DNA of 8,828 bases from an uncultured Clostridia bacterium (GTDB lineage Bacteria; Bacillota; Clostridia; Christensenellales; Borkfalkiaceae): contig CAKQKI010000019.1 in NCBI GenBank assembly GCA_934248055.1, positions 1 through 8,828 of the forward strand, written 5' to 3'. The position numbers were made by a program, and so were the translations under genes. The notes below the pieces were generated by a model. It was not told where the DNA came from. It made no database searches and worked only from the letters and a program-made list of their open reading frames with translations. Position 1 is the stretch's first letter, and the number at the start of each line of letters is the position of its first letter. Positions 1 through 6,681 of this stretch are shown in pieces.

Positions 1-560
1 CCGCCCTTTACTTTGTCAAGCAAAATTTCGCCGTCGGATTCAGCCGAAATCTCATTGGGTAAGCAGCCGTCGCTTAACGTTTTTATCGCGCTGTAATCGT
101 TAGGTTCGACGTAGCCGTAATCGCCTTTTATCGGCAAAGAATCGACTATTTTAAAAAGCGAGTCGGCAATTTCGTCTTTGCGTTTGCTCGACGGCATTTT
201 TTCGACCGCTGAAAATACGTCCTTTAAATTATCGACGTCTTTACCCTCGTCGACGAGTTGCCTGTATTCGATTTCAAGACTTTTCGCATAAGACTCCCAC
301 GAATGCATTTTTCCGTAATCGGGGACGTATTCTTTATCGGTCCTGCCGTCGGAAACTGCGGAGTCTGCCCTGTCGCAAAGATAATCCATGGAAACGTTGA
401 AAATCGTCGCCATGGTAATAAGTTTATCGATAGTCGGCAAACTTACGCCCGACTCCTATTTTTGTACGGATTGTCGCGAAACTGCAAGTTTTTCTGCAAA
501 CACTTCTTGATTAACGCCGCTTTTAGTTCTTAAAGCATAAATTTTTTCGGAAATACTCAT
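1..560 (-). pseudogene. XRE-family transcriptional regulator interrupted by an in-frame amber codon; 3' end outside the window
   Basis: A DNA-binding regulator with an N-terminal Cro/C1-type helix-turn-helix (about residues 6-60). The visible pattern is an opening MSISEKIYALR, a recognition segment AVSRQSVQK, then ESGVSLPTIDKLI and FNVSMDYL. In this family the residue between QSVQK and ESG is almost always Trp (the KWESG motif); here codon 35 is TAG (456-458) instead of TGG, one base away. After it the same frame is open for 151 more codons to the left edge, giving an acidic, partly helical C-terminal region I cannot assign. The start is set at 560 by an AAGGAG site nine bases upstream and a consensus promoter; the longer in-frame ATG at 668 lies upstream of that promoter. 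The intact frame and signals suggest a recent nonsense mutation, suppression or a base-call error. A 34-residue peptide alone would lack most of the HTH. It may regulate itself or the adjacent operon (inference). Confidence 0.85.
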
Positions 561-568
561 TATTGTAA

Positions 569-574
569 CTCCTT
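569..574 (-). promoter_or_regulatory. Ribosome binding site of the XRE regulator
   Basis: On the minus strand this reads AAGGAG, a strong anti-Shine-Dalgarno match, with the ATG at 560 following after eight bases. It fixes the start of the regulator at 560 and argues against the longer in-frame ATG at 668, which has no such site. Confidence 0.85.
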
Positions 575-588
575 TTTTCTTCAAAACA

Positions 589-617
589 ATTATAAAGCAA
601 ATCAAAACGTTTTGCAA
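589..617 (-). promoter_or_regulatory. Sigma-A type promoter of the XRE regulator with a palindromic spacer
   Basis: Reading the minus strand, TTGCAA (612-617, four of six matches to the -35 consensus) is followed after exactly 17 bases by a perfect TATAAT (589-594). The predicted transcript would start around 580 and give a short leader to the ATG at 560. The perfect 12-base palindrome CAAAACGTTTTG (603-614) overlaps the -35 and fills part of the spacer, a classic operator position for a repressor. Autoregulation by the XRE protein is inference. Confidence 0.75.
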
Positions 618-654
618 CCAACCCTGCGTTGCTATTTTTGCAACCTGCGGTTGC
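610..654. repeat. Two imperfect copies of a TTTTGCAACC...TGCG.TTGC motif upstream of the regulator
   Basis: Copy one (610-632) and copy two (635-654) share TTTTGCAACC followed by CTGCGTTGC or CTGCGGTTGC. Copy two is a perfect small stem-loop: GCAACC (640-645), a three-base loop, then GGTTGC (649-654). Copy one contains the -35 hexamer of the regulator promoter. No T-run follows the stem on either strand in a terminator position, so a regulator-binding role is likelier than termination. The function is inferred from position only. Confidence 0.45.
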
Positions 655-679
655 GTATGCGTAAACAACTAAATACGGA

Positions 680-707
680 ATGCCGGACAAAAATAATTAA
701 AGCCTTG
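680..707 (+). repeat. Left terminal inverted repeat of the foldback element
   Basis: A 28-base arm starting ATGCCGGACAAAAATAATTA and ending AGCCTTG. It is the reverse complement of 929-956 except for two positions (A here, G in the complement of the other arm). Similarity stops sharply outside position 680, which marks a defined end. Confidence 0.85.
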
Positions 708-928
708 CAAAAACGCCGCAATTTACGCGCTTTTTTGCAAATTCTCGGACGGTGTACGTATAGTACTACCGTCCTTGCCTTCACAAAAAATCATCGAAAA
801 TATCGGCGTTTTTGTTGCATGCAAGTATAACGCTGTGTTTTTAGGCTAAGACAAGGCGCGAGAGCGTTTAATACTGTCTGTATAACACGTTAGCGCAACA
901 CAGTATTAGTCAAAAACACAGCATAGAC

Positions 929-956
929 CAAGGCTTCAATTATTCTTGTCCGGCAT
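929..956 (-). repeat. Right terminal inverted repeat of the foldback element
   Basis: Read on the minus strand this arm starts ATGCCGGACAAGAATAATTG and ends AAGCCTTG, matching the left arm with two A-to-G differences. The 88 bases between it and the stop of the glycosidase gene (957-1044) hold no gene and no strong terminator. There is only a weak GAAAC/GTTTC stem (998-1002 with 1010-1014) and a repeated ATAGCGA (993-999 and 1015-1021). Confidence 0.85.
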
Positions 957-1044
957 AACGGTGTAACGAAAGGCGATAAGTCGGAGAATCATATAGCGAA
1001 ACATAAAGAGTTTCATAGCGATAAATATAAGACTGAATCGTGCG

Positions 1045-2898
1045 TTACGGATTAACCTCATTTTTTACTAGTTTACTTAAATAGTAAACGGGCATTGCCG
1101 ACCACCCGTGGCAAAGACTCCAACCAAGGTTGTCTTCAACGTTTTCGACTTCCCAAAATGTGGTTGCCCCTTTATTCAGCATAAACGAGTATTTTTTTCT
1201 TATATCTTCTATGACGAAATCTTTGTACTTTTCGCCTGACAACAGTAGGGCGTCGTAAAAATATATCGAAGACGAAAGAGTAACGGGAATAAGAGTTTTA
1301 TCAGTTATCAGTTTATCGATAACGCTCTCATCGCCGGCACCCGCAAGGCACGCTATAGCGTTGCCGAGTTGAGAAAAATTATCTCCGCACGTGCTTAACT
1401 TAAATTCGCCTTTTTCTTTTACGTAAAAAACTTTCTTAATCGCTTCAACAGTTTTTGCCGTATCGGTTGCGGTATTGAAAAGTTTATCGCAGGCTTTTAC
1501 CGCCAAAACGTATGCGCAATTTAATATTAGTTCATAAATGTTATCGTTATCTAAATCGCTATCTAACCATATGTCATCGCCGTCGCTGAATTTTGTCCAT
1601 TCGTAAAAGTTCCAACAGGGTCTATTAAAACGCGGTATAAGACCGTTAGCCCGTATTTTCGACTTAAAAGAGTTCATCATTGTTTTAATCTTATCGCCGA
1701 CGATTTCCGTTATAGAAAAGTCCCCCGTATGTTCTACATATTCTGCTACGGCAACGGGAAAAACGAGTGAGAAAAACGGTATCGGATAATCTATCGCCGA
1801 CGGAAAAGTCAGCCTAAACAAGCCGTTACTTAAACCTTGCGAAATTAAGATAAGGTTAGATTTAGGGAACTCCGGATTATTAAAAGCGTAATAGCCGCAA
1901 AGCATTTGATTTCTCGCATCAAAAATATATAACCCTTGTTCTCTCATCGGGCAGTCTTCATAATGCTCGTGCATACAACATTTAAGAGTATGCACGCCGA
2001 CGTCGTAAATTTTTTGAAACAATTCGTCGTCAAACCTTCTTTTCACTTCTTTAACGGGGTATTTTACCGGCCGGATACCTATATAATTGATTTTAACCGA
2101 TTTATCATCCGTTGCCAGGTATCTGCACGCAATTCTTCTGAAAGGATACGTAAATTTATTGCGACCGCGCTTGAGTTTAACTGTGGTCGAATAATCTGCA
2201 TCACGAACTTTCCGCGGAACTTTACCTTCCGACAACCTTTCCCCGAAGCAAACGACTAATTCCTTTTCTTCGTCGGATTCTACGTCAATAGTAAAAAGCC
2301 CTGTCTCTTCGCGCGGCAATTCGATAATAACACCATAATCTTTTTCGGTTATTTTCGCGTCAACACGCTCGCAGAGTATTTCGTTTTTTGCAATGCGTTT
2401 TACTGCGTTTAATTCACCCTTATTTATAACGGAAATTAAAGGGTTAATCGTTTTTGCCGTAGCGTCATAGTAAAAACCGAATCCGTATTGAGAGGTAACC
2501 CGTTTGCAATAACCGCTTTTATAGTTCGGATTTACACGGCATAAAATACTTTCGTCGCTTTTTAGCAACACTTCGCCATCGGCACTGATTTCAAAAGCCA
2601 AAAACGCCTCGTCGGGACAATACGACTGATTGCTTTCACCCTCGTGATGAACGGTTATGGTAACGTCGTTTTCCGCATTGCAGTATTCCGTTATGTCAAA
2701 CTCGTAAAATTCGGGATGTTCCGGAAAATCGGTACAATTACCGAAAGCGGCGGTTTTGCCGTTAATGCAAACGCAAAAAGCGTTATCGCAAGTTATTTTT
2801 AAAACTGTTTTTTTACCTGCTGCATTGAATTTTGCAAAAAAATCGGCGTATAAATCTTTCCCTTCAAAATCGGGAACCCATATTTTATTAAATATCAT
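1045..2898 (-). CDS. GH78-type alpha-L-rhamnosidase-like glycoside hydrolase, compact, cytoplasmic
   Basis: Predicted inverting glycosidase of the six-hairpin (alpha/alpha)6 class. Residues 1-280 look like the beta-sandwich domains that precede GH78 catalytic domains; about 285-612 form the barrel. The catalytic signature is visible as EDCPMREQ (314-321) and a following Asp: D315, E320 and D327 have the spacing of the D-C-P-x-R-E...D acid triad of GH78. GATTFWE (577-583) supplies E583 as probable general base, followed by the usual SLCHGWSA. At 617 residues it is shorter than typical GH78 enzymes and stops soon after the barrel, apparently without the C-terminal beta-sandwich. There is no signal peptide. 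The start at 2898 has a GGGAGG site and overlaps the upstream oxidoreductase gene by 11 bases, implying coupled translation. It is the last gene of the operon. Family assignment is firm; L-rhamnose specificity is inferred from the family and not proven. Confidence 0.85.
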   Translation of the reverse strand: MIFNKIWVPDFEGKDLYADFFAKFNAAGKKTVLKITCDNAFCVCINGKTAAFGNCTDFPEHPEFYEFDITEYCNAENDVTITVHHEGESNQSYCPDEAFLAFEISADGEVLLKSDESILCRVNPNYKSGYCKRVTSQYGFGFYYDATAKTINPLISVINKGELNAVKRIAKNEILCERVDAKITEKDYGVIIELPREETGLFTIDVESDEEKELVVCFGERLSEGKVPRKVRDADYSTTVKLKRGRNKFTYPFRRIACRYLATDDKSVKINYIGIRPVKYPVKEVKRRFDDELFQKIYDVGVHTLKCCMHEHYEDCPMREQGLYIFDARNQMLCGYYAFNNPEFPKSNLILISQGLSNGLFRLTFPSAIDYPIPFFSLVFPVAVAEYVEHTGDFSITEIVGDKIKTMMNSFKSKIRANGLIPRFNRPCWNFYEWTKFSDGDDIWLDSDLDNDNIYELILNCAYVLAVKACDKLFNTATDTAKTVEAIKKVFYVKEKGEFKLSTCGDNFSQLGNAIACLAGAGDESVIDKLITDKTLIPVTLSSSIYFYDALLLSGEKYKDFVIEDIRKKYSFMLNKGATTFWEVENVEDNLGWSLCHGWSAMPVYYLSKLVKNEVNP

Positions 2899-4174
2899 AC
2901 TTCCTCCCTTTTAAATCAACGATTAAATCATATTTTGTTATTTCTTTTTTTACGTCATTTTGCGAAACGTCTTTAAGGGCAAGTTTGTTTTTTGCGGCGT
3001 ATGCAAGACAAATACCCCCGCCCTCTCCTATGCACGCAACTATCGGCATTACGCGAAACGCAGATTGCGCCTCCTGCGTGGCAGAAATACATCTTCCGAC
3101 AGCCATTAAATTATCCGCCTCTTTTGCAATAAGGCTCCTATAAGGTATAGTATAGTAATTGTCCGACGGAACCTCTACGCTTAATCCGTCGTCCCCGTCG
3201 GGGTCGTGTAAATCAACCCCGTAATTACCTGCCGCCACAGCGTCGTCGAATTTTTTAAGCGAAAGTATATCGTCTTTCGTAATCGTATATATCCCTTTGA
3301 TTTTGCGGCTTTCGCGAACGCCTATCGTTTGCGCAAGCGAAGTTATACGCGCGTTTTTACACGATGGTGCGTAGGCTTTAAGAAATTCGAACGTTTCAAA
3401 GGCCTGCGCGCGAGCAATACGTTCCGCTTCGCTTTTTTCAAATATATCCACGGGGTTTTTATCTCTGACACGAGTTGTATTAAGGTGCAAAACGTGCGGG
3501 TCAACGTTACGGAAAACCATTATTCCGCCGAATTGATTTTTTATTTCGCCTTTAGCGCGTTTTTCCTGCCAGATCGGTAAAACTTTTTTTCTGTCTTCGG
3601 AAAAAAACCTGTCAACGTCTACGTTGCTCATCCTAAAGCACAACGTCATAGGTTGAGTTTTTCCGTCTTTTTCTCTACCGAGTATGGTGGTAAGTCCCGC
3701 TAAATTAAACAAATCGGCGTCGCCCGTAGCGTCAATAAAATAGTCGGCGTTCAGTTCGATAATTTCGCCGACGCCGGCAACTGTAATCGAAGTTATTCGC
3801 GTGCCGTCTTTTTTTGCGCCGACGAGCGTTGCGTCAAAAAGCGTTTTAACGCCGTACTTTTCGCACATCTCGTCAAGAACGAGTTTAAGGTATTCTTCGT
3901 CAAACACGATATTGCGAAGAATAGCGTTGCGTTTTTTTAATTCGGAAACGCATTGTAAAAACAATCCCCGACTTAATTTAGGCCACTCGTCGTCGTTATG
4001 ATTTAAGTTTATAAAGTAATCCATAAAAGGGTTAACGAGCATATTTACCGCAGCCCCGCCAAGCGCGTTGCCTTTTTCGACTAATAAAGTATTAAGTCCT
4101 TCTCTTGCGGTTGCCATTGCCGCCATAACGCCGGAAAAACCGCCTCCGACAACAATTACGTCATATTTTTTCAT
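2888..4174 (-). CDS. FAD-dependent oxidoreductase (FAD_oxidored family)
   Basis: A soluble flavoprotein of 428 residues, reaction unknown. The N-terminal Rossmann fold shows VVGGGFSG (G10-x-G12-x-x-G15) with the ribose-binding acid E33 in LLVEKGNALGG. The second dinucleotide motif FIDATGDADL (146-155) and the C-terminal flavin motif NLMAVGRCISATQEAQSAFR (355-374) are both present. GVRESRKIKGIY (285-296) is typical of the PF12831 type, often annotated loosely as FAD-dependent oxidoreductase or xanthan-lyase-like. It has no signal peptide or membrane segment. An AAAGGA site (4181-4186) sits in the 15-base gap after the upstream phosphorylase-like gene. Its 3' end contains the ribosome binding site and start of the GH78-type gene. 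The context suggests that it oxidises a sugar, aglycone or released product in the same pathway (inference). It appears complete. Confidence 0.85.
   Translation of the reverse strand: MKKYDVIVVGGGFSGVMAAMATAREGLNTLLVEKGNALGGAAVNMLVNPFMDYFINLNHNDDEWPKLSRGLFLQCVSELKKRNAILRNIVFDEEYLKLVLDEMCEKYGVKTLFDATLVGAKKDGTRITSITVAGVGEIIELNADYFIDATGDADLFNLAGLTTILGREKDGKTQPMTLCFRMSNVDVDRFFSEDRKKVLPIWQEKRAKGEIKNQFGGIMVFRNVDPHVLHLNTTRVRDKNPVDIFEKSEAERIARAQAFETFEFLKAYAPSCKNARITSLAQTIGVRESRKIKGIYTITKDDILSLKKFDDAVAAGNYGVDLHDPDGDDGLSVEVPSDNYYTIPYRSLIAKEADNLMAVGRCISATQEAQSAFRVMPIVACIGEGGGICLAYAAKNKLALKDVSQNDVKKEITKYDLIVDLKGRKYDI
2903..2908 (-). promoter_or_regulatory. Ribosome binding site of the GH78-type gene inside the oxidoreductase gene
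   Basis: GGGAGG on the minus strand lies within the last codons of the oxidoreductase gene (coding Gly-Arg of its LKGRKYDI tail), four bases from the ATG at 2898. This strong site and the 11-base gene overlap decide the glycosidase start and indicate translational coupling. Confidence 0.85.
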
Positions 4175-4189
4175 AACTAATCCTTTTTT

Positions 4190-6667
4190 TTAATCTAAAA
4201 TAATTATTTCGTTTTCATTTTTTAATTCGTCATTACCTATATACAATAACGAATTATATTTTTTACCGTTAAAATAATATTTTCTTTCGCCACTATTATG
4301 ATTTTCGTATCTAAATAATAGTTTTTTATTCTTAATCTTTAATTCAGCAGAAATTTTATCGGTTGGAGAATAATTCGGAAATAAGATTTTTATGCCGTAT
4401 AAATCCGCTTGTATTCCAAGTGCGTATTCTATGATAACGCGTGAAAACACCGCGCCGCTACCGGTATACCAGTCCCCGAGCGATTCACCGTCAATACCGT
4501 ATTCCGCGTTAATACAATACGAATTCGGCATAACAAACGGTGTTTTGGTAAGATAATCGTGTGTTAACGGTATGGTCTTAAATATTTGCTCCCAGGCTTT
4601 TTGTGGTTCATTTATCTTAAATAACGCCATAACCGCAAACATTGCCGCGTGTACGTACGTCGCACCGTTTTCATACGTCCCCGGGGTTATCGTTCTGATT
4701 CTTCCCGCTTCAGTCATAGTGTCCGGAAAATACGGAGTAAACGTCCTTAATCCGTATTTAGAATCGAGTTTGTCATAAGCGTATAGTATATCGTTTTTAG
4801 GCACCGTACCCCTATCTGTCATGCCGGATAAAACCCAAAAGGAATATGAATTTACGCTATAACGTGTTTTGCCGTCGCTATCGCGAATACTACCTATAAT
4901 TTTTTCTCGGTTGTTTGTCCAGCCGTGTACTATATGTTTAATACCGCCGTCGTTTAACTGTACGGCGTACGTTTCTAACCCCGTTGCGATTTTATCGCAA
5001 GTCGAAGTATAGATTTTGTCGGTTGCACCGCAATAAATTCTTAATTCGTCAACCATCTTCAACGCAGAATAAAGTTGTTCGGTTGCCATAACGCTTACGC
5101 CGTTGCCAAAGCCATCGCCGATATCGCCGTTACCGAGAACGTTTACCGAATCGTTCCAGTCGCCCTGCATTGCCCTTAAGCAACCGGTTTTTTTGTCTAT
5201 ATGACGCACTAAGAACTCGGCAATTTTTTCTATATGCCGTAACACAGAATCTTTAAGGTCGCTTTTATCGGTTTTGTTTTTAGAAAATTCGTAGTATCCG
5301 CACGATTCGTCAAGCAAACTCTTATCCGCCGTGTAAGCAACGTAATTATATACCGTTTCGATTATCCATAGTCCTTGATCGATAAAAAATCTCATATCGA
5401 ATTTAGGCGCTTGCCCTTCTTTTGCGGGAAAAGAGAACTGTCTCGGCGGTCTGCCGTCGCTCATAATAAAATTAAGACATTTTATAATTTTTGCCCGCGT
5501 ATCGGCTTCGTTCCATAAAAGCGAGGCGGTAAGTTGTTGAAAAACATCTCTGATTCCAAGCATATCACCGGCATAATTTTTACCGAGCGCGCAAACGGTC
5601 ACCTGCTTATGCACGGAAGAAACAAACTTATTAAAAGCCCCTGCATTTACTTTATGTTGTATAAAATCACCGAATTCGATTTTTATATTTAAACTTTTAT
5701 CGTTTTCCTTTTCATATTGACTTTTAAGGTCGGCTTCTATTTTTGATAAATCGACGTTTTCCTTTGCTTTATAATCAAACGAGTAAAAATCTTCGGCGCC
5801 GAGTACGGCATAATTTAAAACGTAAGTTATATTTCCCTCCGATTTCGGGTCAAGTGTAAATTCTACCATATCGCCCACAACGGGCATATCGGTAGTATTT
5901 ACCGCTTTAACCGTATCAAACAAGCCTGTTTTAAGTGCTTCCGCATTAAAAAGCGTGCGTCCTTTTCCCCCGAAATACGCAAGTTTTGAAACCGTGCTTT
6001 TAGTTGTGAATTTGCCGGGTACAGACGTAATTTTATTGATTATGGCTACGGGAGTGGAATCTTGACGAGTATAAATCTTAAACGAGCCGTTGTCGAAAAG
6101 TTTTCCGTGCCGCTTCATTAATCCCCAAAACTCTTCGTCGTTTGCATATCTCAAAAGCGGTTCTATATAAGCGGAAATATACGTCGGTAGTAATTTTTCG
6201 GTTTTATTGATTGCGGAAACGGAAAAGACGATTTGTTTATCGGTGGTAACAAATGCCTTAACCGCGAATATTATTTTATCGCTTTCAGCAATATAATGCG
6301 CTGCGCGGGAAGAAAAAACGGTATATCTTACAAACTTTTCCGCTTCGTAAATTTGCTCGGTTGCTCCGGTTATCGAAACGGGAAACCATTTATTTTCCGC
6401 TACTTTTAAGCCGCCGAAAAAATCTATGCAGGTGTTTTCCTGAAAGAATGCAGAGCGAAATATAGTTAAATCGCCGTCTTCGGCATTTATATAACCCGAA
6501 GAGTGACACCACAGGTTAAGCCCGTCCGAACAGTAAGGATAACGGCTGTCTCCGTTTTTTCTTTCTAAACATAAAATATCGCCGTTATTTAAATAATAAA
6601 CGTTTTCCGGCAACGCCGTCTTTTCGTTTTTTATAAATTCTTTTAATCTTAATATTTCTTCTTTCAT
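4190..6667 (-). CDS. GH94-type glycoside phosphorylase-like enzyme
   Basis: At 825 residues it has normal GH94 length. The family comprises inverting phosphorylases that split a beta-glycoside with phosphate to give an alpha-sugar-1-phosphate. The layout fits: a large N-terminal beta-sandwich (about 20-300), a helical linker, an (alpha/alpha)6 barrel (about 340-755) and a small C-terminal beta domain. Family landmarks are GIRDVFQQ (371-378), GDWNDS (502-507, holding the expected catalytic acid), PGTYENGATYVHAA (662-675, with H673 as probable phosphate ligand) and DWYTGSG (732-738, the phosphate loop). No signal peptide is present, so the enzyme is cytoplasmic and energy-saving. Motif variants (an FGNGVSVMA stretch where cellobiose phosphorylases have a GGESV-type one) leave the substrate open. 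The ATG at 6667 follows the preceding stop by 14 bases but has no Shine-Dalgarno site, so coupled initiation is likely. A hydrolase of the same clan remains possible. Confidence 0.8.
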   Translation of the reverse strand: MKEEILRLKEFIKNEKTALPENVYYLNNGDILCLERKNGDSRYPYCSDGLNLWCHSSGYINAEDGDLTIFRSAFFQENTCIDFFGGLKVAENKWFPVSITGATEQIYEAEKFVRYTVFSSRAAHYIAESDKIIFAVKAFVTTDKQIVFSVSAINKTEKLLPTYISAYIEPLLRYANDEEFWGLMKRHGKLFDNGSFKIYTRQDSTPVAIINKITSVPGKFTTKSTVSKLAYFGGKGRTLFNAEALKTGLFDTVKAVNTTDMPVVGDMVEFTLDPKSEGNITYVLNYAVLGAEDFYSFDYKAKENVDLSKIEADLKSQYEKENDKSLNIKIEFGDFIQHKVNAGAFNKFVSSVHKQVTVCALGKNYAGDMLGIRDVFQQLTASLLWNEADTRAKIIKCLNFIMSDGRPPRQFSFPAKEGQAPKFDMRFFIDQGLWIIETVYNYVAYTADKSLLDESCGYYEFSKNKTDKSDLKDSVLRHIEKIAEFLVRHIDKKTGCLRAMQGDWNDSVNVLGNGDIGDGFGNGVSVMATEQLYSALKMVDELRIYCGATDKIYTSTCDKIATGLETYAVQLNDGGIKHIVHGWTNNREKIIGSIRDSDGKTRYSVNSYSFWVLSGMTDRGTVPKNDILYAYDKLDSKYGLRTFTPYFPDTMTEAGRIRTITPGTYENGATYVHAAMFAVMALFKINEPQKAWEQIFKTIPLTHDYLTKTPFVMPNSYCINAEYGIDGESLGDWYTGSGAVFSRVIIEYALGIQADLYGIKILFPNYSPTDKISAELKIKNKKLLFRYENHNSGERKYYFNGKKYNSLLYIGNDELKNENEIIILD

Positions 6668-6681
6668 ATTTAAATGAAAAT

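Larger units (their letters stand above)
680..956. mobile_element. 277-base foldback element (MITE-like) or structured RNA locus
   Basis: The element is bounded by 28-base terminal inverted repeats (680-707 and 929-956) that match at 26 of 28 positions, beginning ATGCCGGACAA. Inside are two independent arms. Arm A is closed by CAAAAACGCCG (708-718) pairing with 804-814, continues with TTTTTTG (731-737) with 784-790, and is capped by GGACGGTGTAC (747-757) with 763-774 around one bulged T. Arm B is closed by GCTGTGTTTTT (832-842) with 912-922 and capped by TAATACTGT (869-877) with 900-908. Arm A starts directly at the end of the outer stem, so the whole folds as a three-way junction. No ORF with a ribosome binding site lies inside. 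No clear target-site duplication is seen beyond an AT dinucleotide at each edge. A non-autonomous transposable element is the best guess; a structured RNA is the main alternative. Confidence 0.65.

Noticed and set aside
456..458. Alternative genetic code with TAG read as an amino acid
   Set aside because: No long gene in the window depends on internal TAG, recoding to Trp at TAG is not a known bacterial code, and TAA and TGA act as normal stops. A point mutation or base error is simpler.
747..774. Strong hairpin GGACGGTGTAC with its complement, considered as a transcription terminator
   Set aside because: No T-run follows it on either strand. It fits better as the cap of arm A of the foldback structure.
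612..830. 72-codon plus-strand open frame running into the foldback element
   Set aside because: It has no ribosome binding site, its composition is basic and cysteine-rich like translated noncoding DNA, and it crosses the inverted repeat boundary at 680. The foldback structure explains the region better.
998..1014. GAAAC/GTTTC stem downstream of the GH78-type stop, considered as the operon terminator
   Set aside because: The stem is only five base pairs and no U-tract follows on the minus strand, so no confident terminator can be called for the operon.
936..1016. 26-codon minus-strand ORF (starts MKLFMFRYM) between the operon end and the right terminal repeat
   Set aside because: No Shine-Dalgarno site is present and it ends inside the terminal repeat. 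It is noted only because it might be carried along with the element if the element extends past 956.
1936..2259. 107-codon plus-strand ORF, with the similar one at 7692-8015
   Set aside because: Both are antisense shadows of well-supported glycosidase catalytic and barrel regions, with no domain motifs or start signals of their own.
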